Assembly (NCBI RefSeq): GCF_900111765.1
Contig: NZ_FOIB01000001.1
Location: 682,001-746,000 of the forward strand
Length of the DNA stretch: 64,000 nt
Source: Myxococcus fulvus
GTDB taxonomy: Bacteria > Myxococcota > Myxococcia > Myxococcales > Myxococcaceae
Direction: 5' to 3'
The position numbers and the translations under genes were made by a program. The notes under the pieces are model-generated. The model ran no database searches. It was not told the DNA's origin and saw only the letters and a program-made list of their open reading frames with translations. Shown piece after piece: positions 61,308 to 64,000 of the stretch (positions are counted from its first letter, which is position 1; the number at the start of each line of letters is the position of its first letter).

Positions 61308-62114
61308 ATGACCGCCGCCTTCGTCGCCGCCTCCACGCCCGAGCTGCTGGAACCCAACCTCTACCGCACCCGCTTCCACGCGGACTGGTACCAGGGGAGG
61401 GGGGCCTACGGCGGCGTGGTGGCGGGCACGGCGCTGCGCGCGCTGGAGCACACGCTGTCCGACGCGGCCCGGCCGGTGCGCTCCTTCACCATGCACTTCT
61501 GCTCCCCCGCGGTGGAGGGCGAGGCGCGGGTGCTGACGCGCATCGAGCGCGCCGGGAAGCTCGTCACCCACGCCACGGTGCGGGTGGAGAACGACGCGGG
61601 CGTGGTGGCCGTGGGCAGCGCGACTTTTGGTGCCTCGCGCGGCAACGCCCTCGAGTACCTGGAGCTCACGCCCCCCAAGGTGCCGCCTCCGCTGGAGGTG
61701 CCGGTGACGCCCGACGACGTGCCCATGCCGGACTTCTGCCGCCACTTCGAGTTCCGCTTCTGCCTGGGCTCGGCGCCGTACTCGGGCTCGGACGTGGCGG
61801 AGACGGGCGGCTGGCTCCGCCCCCGGCAGCCCACGGCGCTGGACGCGCCCCTGTGCGTGGGACTGATGGACGCCTACCCCCCGGCGGCCCTCTCCCGCGT
61901 GGACGGCTTCCGCCCGGCGGCCACGGTGGACTTCACCGTGCACTTCTTCCACCCGCTGCCCATGCCGGGGCTCGAGCCGGACGCCCACTTCCTGCGCACC
62001 GGCCGTTCGCGTCAGGCGGGCGAGGGCTACGCGGACGACTACCAGCAGCTGTGGACCGAGGACGGCGTGCTGCTGGCCCAGTGCCGCCAGCTCTTCGTCG
62101 TCATGGGCGGCTGA
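61308..62114 (+). CDS. Acyl-CoA thioesterase-like double hotdog protein
   Basis: A 268-residue protein; ATG 61308 is preferred over GTG 61296. The N-terminal half has YQGRGAYGGVVAGTALRALEHTL, typical of TesB-like acyl-CoA thioesterases, followed by MHFCSPAVEGEARVLTRIERAGKLVTHATVRVENDAGVVAVGSATFG. The C-terminal half repeats a hotdog strand pattern (ATVDFTVHFFHPLP and FLRTGRSRQAGEGYADDYQQLWTEDGVLLAQCRQLFVV). It should hydrolyse acyl-CoA or an acyl-carrier thioester; the exact chain length is not predictable. Confidence 0.85.
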   Translation: MTAAFVAASTPELLEPNLYRTRFHADWYQGRGAYGGVVAGTALRALEHTLSDAARPVRSFTMHFCSPAVEGEARVLTRIERAGKLVTHATVRVENDAGVVAVGSATFGASRGNALEYLELTPPKVPPPLEVPVTPDDVPMPDFCRHFEFRFCLGSAPYSGSDVAETGGWLRPRQPTALDAPLCVGLMDAYPPAALSRVDGFRPAATVDFTVHFFHPLPMPGLEPDAHFLRTGRSRQAGEGYADDYQQLWTEDGVLLAQCRQLFVVMGG

Positions 62115-62153
62115 AGACCGGACGTCCTCCCTTCATCTGGTAGTGTCGGCGTC

Positions 62154-62648
62154 GTGCAAGTGCTCTCGGTCGTCGTCACCGTCATCGCCGCGCTGCTCGC
62201 GGCGGTGGGGGTCCTCTTCGTGGTCGCGGGCATCAAGGACGTCCTGCGCGCCACGCGCACCCGGCGCTGGCCCACCGCGCCCGGCACCATCCGCTCCGCC
62301 GAGGAGTTCGAGCGCCGCCTCCCCGCGCCCCCCATGGCCGAGCCCCGCGTCTTCTACGAGGCCGTCATCGAGTACGAGTACACCGTGGGCCGCGTCCTGG
62401 TCGGAACCACCGCCCTGCGCGTGGACCCCGCCGCGTACACGAACCCGGAGCACGCCCAGTCCATCCTCCGGCGCTATCCCCCAGGACAGGCCGTCCGGGT
62501 CGCCTACAACCCGGCGGACCCCACCGACGCGGTGCTGGAGCCCGGCGCGCACGCACCCAGCTTCGTGCGGCTGGGCGTGGGGCTGGGGCTGGTGGCGCTC
62601 GGCGCCTGCATGCCGCTGGTGGCGCGCTGGTTCGCGGCGCGCCTGTAG
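62154..62648 (+). CDS. DUF3592-like membrane protein
   Basis: A 164-residue protein from GTG 62154 with hydrophobic helices at both ends (about 3-24 and 140-158) and a central domain. The segment ALRVDPAAYTNPEHAQSILRRYPPGQAVRVAYNPADPTDAVLEPG is the DUF3592 pattern, where YPPGQ.V.V.YNP.DP..AVLEPG is the conserved core. DUF3592 proteins are widespread with unknown function, often near cell-envelope genes. It is not obviously linked to the flanking thioesterase. Confidence 0.8.
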   Translation: MQVLSVVVTVIAALLAAVGVLFVVAGIKDVLRATRTRRWPTAPGTIRSAEEFERRLPAPPMAEPRVFYEAVIEYEYTVGRVLVGTTALRVDPAAYTNPEHAQSILRRYPPGQAVRVAYNPADPTDAVLEPGAHAPSFVRLGVGLGLVALGACMPLVARWFAARL

Positions 62649-62738
62649 GAAAATCTCCGTCCTGGACGCAACTGATCCACGTCCCCCGCGACAATCCCCT
62701 CACATTCTTTCCCGGCCAGTCCCCGGCCGAGGTCCTCC

Positions 62739-63683
62739 ATGAGCGATCGCTCCTCCATCCGTCGCGGTCAGCAGAACCCGGTTCGCACCAGCCAGACGTC
62801 GCAGAACGCCGCGGTGGTGAAGAACACGACCACGGAGAAGGTCGTCAAGGACACCAACACGGGCGTCCAGACCACCTTCGACAACGGCCGGCTCCAGAGC
62901 CACTTCGAGCGTGAGAAGAGCACCACGCAGAACTGGAACACCAGCTACAGCACCGAGTCCCAGCATGAGTCCACGGGCCGCGTGACGGGCGCCATGGCGA
63001 GCCTGCTGGGCGCCATCCCGAAGGTCGGCATCGACGGCCAGTTCACCAAGGGCGCGGCGGTCAAGAAGTTCGAGGGCGGCTTCGGCGACGCCAACAGCGT
63101 GGCCCAGGGCTACGGCAAGGTGAGCCTGCTCGAGGCCGAGCTCAAGGGCTCCGGCGAGGTGGGCATCGAGGGCGGCAAGCTGTTCGCCCGCGGCGACCTG
63201 GACGCGAAGGCCACGCTGGTGGACGCCGAGGGCACGCTGCGCGCGGGTGTCGGCCCCATCCAGGCGGAGCTGCAGGGCAAGGCGTGGGTGGGCGCGAAGG
63301 CGGGTCTCCACGGTGAAGTGACGGTGGACCCCATCAACGGCAAGTACGCGGCCCGCGTCGGTGGTGACGCGTTCATCGGCGCCCGCGCCGGTGCCACGGG
63401 CACGGTGAAGCTGGGCGACTACGGCGGCGTCACGGGCCGTGCGGAGGCCTGGGCCGGTGTGGGTGTCTCGGCCCGTGCCGAGGCCAGCTGGGACAACGGC
63501 CGCTTCAAGGCCCGCGTGGACTTCGGCGCGGCCCTGGGCGTGGGCTTCAAGCTCGGCTTCGACGTGGACATCAACTTCGGCAAGATTGCCGACGCGGTGA
63601 AGAGCGTCGTCGAGAAGCCCATCGAAGTGGCCAAGAATGTGGTGAAGTCCGTCGGCAACTTCTTCAAGGGGCTGTTTGGCTGA
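62739..63683 (+). CDS. Unknown protein with Ala/Gly-rich repeated strand region
   Basis: A 314-residue protein, ATG 62739 preceded by GAGG. The N-terminal part (about 1-80) is polar and Thr-rich. The central region (about 130-270) alternates small residues in short strands (VSLLEAELKGSGEVGIEGGKL, LQGKAWVGAKAGLHGEV, GDAFIGARAGATGTV), a pattern seen in the structural repeats before toxin domains and in some phage or contractile-tail proteins. The C-terminus ends in an amphipathic helix pair FGKIADAVKSVVEKPIEVAKNV and GNFFKGLFG, which might insert into a membrane. I cannot assign it. Its stop overlaps the TPR gene start. Confidence 0.7.
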   Translation: MSDRSSIRRGQQNPVRTSQTSQNAAVVKNTTTEKVVKDTNTGVQTTFDNGRLQSHFEREKSTTQNWNTSYSTESQHESTGRVTGAMASLLGAIPKVGIDGQFTKGAAVKKFEGGFGDANSVAQGYGKVSLLEAELKGSGEVGIEGGKLFARGDLDAKATLVDAEGTLRAGVGPIQAELQGKAWVGAKAGLHGEVTVDPINGKYAARVGGDAFIGARAGATGTVKLGDYGGVTGRAEAWAGVGVSARAEASWDNGRFKARVDFGAALGVGFKLGFDVDINFGKIADAVKSVVEKPIEVAKNVVKSVGNFFKGLFG

Positions 63684-64000
63684 TGGCGGAGACCGCCAGG
63701 TACGACGCACTTCTCGCAGCCGGGGAGCTGGACCAGGCACGCCGGGAGGCCGAGGCCGCGCTCAAGCGCGATGCTTCGGACCTGGCGGCCCGGGTCGCGC
63801 TCGCCCGGCTCGCGGCATTCGATGGCAACGAGGCCCAGGCCGAGTCATGGCTCGCGGGCGTGAGCGCGGAGGAGCCGGACGTGCAGCTGGTCCGGGCCGC
63901 GCTGCTCACCCGGCGAGGTGACGCGGCCGGCGCCCTGGCGCTCTACCGCAAGGTGGCGAAGGCGCGGCCCCAGAAGGCCGAGGCCTGGTTCGGCCAGGGC
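63683..64000 (+). CDS. TPR-repeat protein (3' end outside window)
   Basis: ATG 63683 overlaps the previous stop by one base (TGATG). The visible 106 codons encode helical repeats: YDALLAAGELDQARREAEAALKRDASDLAAR, then LARLAAFDGNEAQAESWLAGVSAEEPD and RGDAAGALALYRKVAKARPQKAEAWFG. This is a TPR or Sel1-like solenoid. The reading frame is still open at 64000, so the gene continues beyond the window. Overlap with the Ala/Gly-rich protein suggests the pair works together, for instance as a chaperone and its cargo. Confidence 0.85.
   Translation, partial: MAETARYDALLAAGELDQARREAEAALKRDASDLAARVALARLAAFDGNEAQAESWLAGVSAEEPDVQLVRAALLTRRGDAAGALALYRKVAKARPQKAEAWFGQG

Overview
The window is high-GC (about 70 percent), gene-dense DNA with strong G/C third-position codon bias. 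It is packed with histidine kinases, receivers, Ser/Thr kinases and lipoproteins. Everything points to a myxobacterium, most likely Myxococcaceae (Myxococcus, Corallococcus or relatives). That placement rests on style and gene content, not on a marker gene. I see no rRNA, tRNA, CRISPR array, insertion sequence or prophage, so this looks like chromosomal backbone with lineage-specific cargo.

Layout. 1-7095: a translationally coupled chemosensory-type module: a poly-HAMP hybrid histidine kinase cut by the window edge, CheR-like, CheB-like with an altered active site, receiver-PAS, winged-helix-like protein and two small membrane proteins. 7148-9337: a Tat-exported PhoX-like protein and an aldo/keto reductase. 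9525-14271: a triple-GAF kinase convergent with a tandem S41 protease. 14484-18788: a repeat lipoprotein, a Ser/Thr kinase-PilZ-J-like-TPR fusion and an ABC1 kinase. 18808-21656: receiver, PAS kinase and a divergent NarL-type regulator. 21842-23784: an O-methyltransferase coupled to an atypical tryptophan-dioxygenase-like enzyme. 23939-30324: a probable multiheme cytochrome lipoprotein, FIST sensor, three-receiver hybrid kinase and single-receiver operon. 30588-32438: a PAS-GAF kinase. 32677-35733: a RapA/SNF2 helicase. 35895-40405: a Tad-like pseudopilin operon ending in a secreted repeat protein. 40451-42040: three small unknown proteins. 42212-46062: membrane proteins and an ABC exporter. 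46221-47968: a small protein and DnaJ behind a likely operator. 48217-53602: an LpoA-like lipoprotein, a WD40 lipoprotein with an inserted retropepsin-like domain, a flavin reductase and a membrane protein resembling a dead GT51 transglycosylase. 53639-60383: a Ser/Thr kinase, a Gly-rich lipoprotein, a membrane protein and CpaF-type ATPase. 60555-64000: Ung, a thioesterase, a DUF3592-like protein, an Ala/Gly-rich unknown and a TPR protein cut by the window end.

How the genes work together. Signalling dominates: five histidine kinases, two eukaryotic-like kinases, an ABC1 kinase and several receivers, mostly wired by start/stop overlaps (GTGA or ATGA). The most unusual content lies in proteins that keep a familiar fold but appear to have lost catalytic residues: the CheB-like, first S41 and GT51-like domains, and the retropepsin-like insert. 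Several start sites also carry inverted repeats that include the ribosome binding site.
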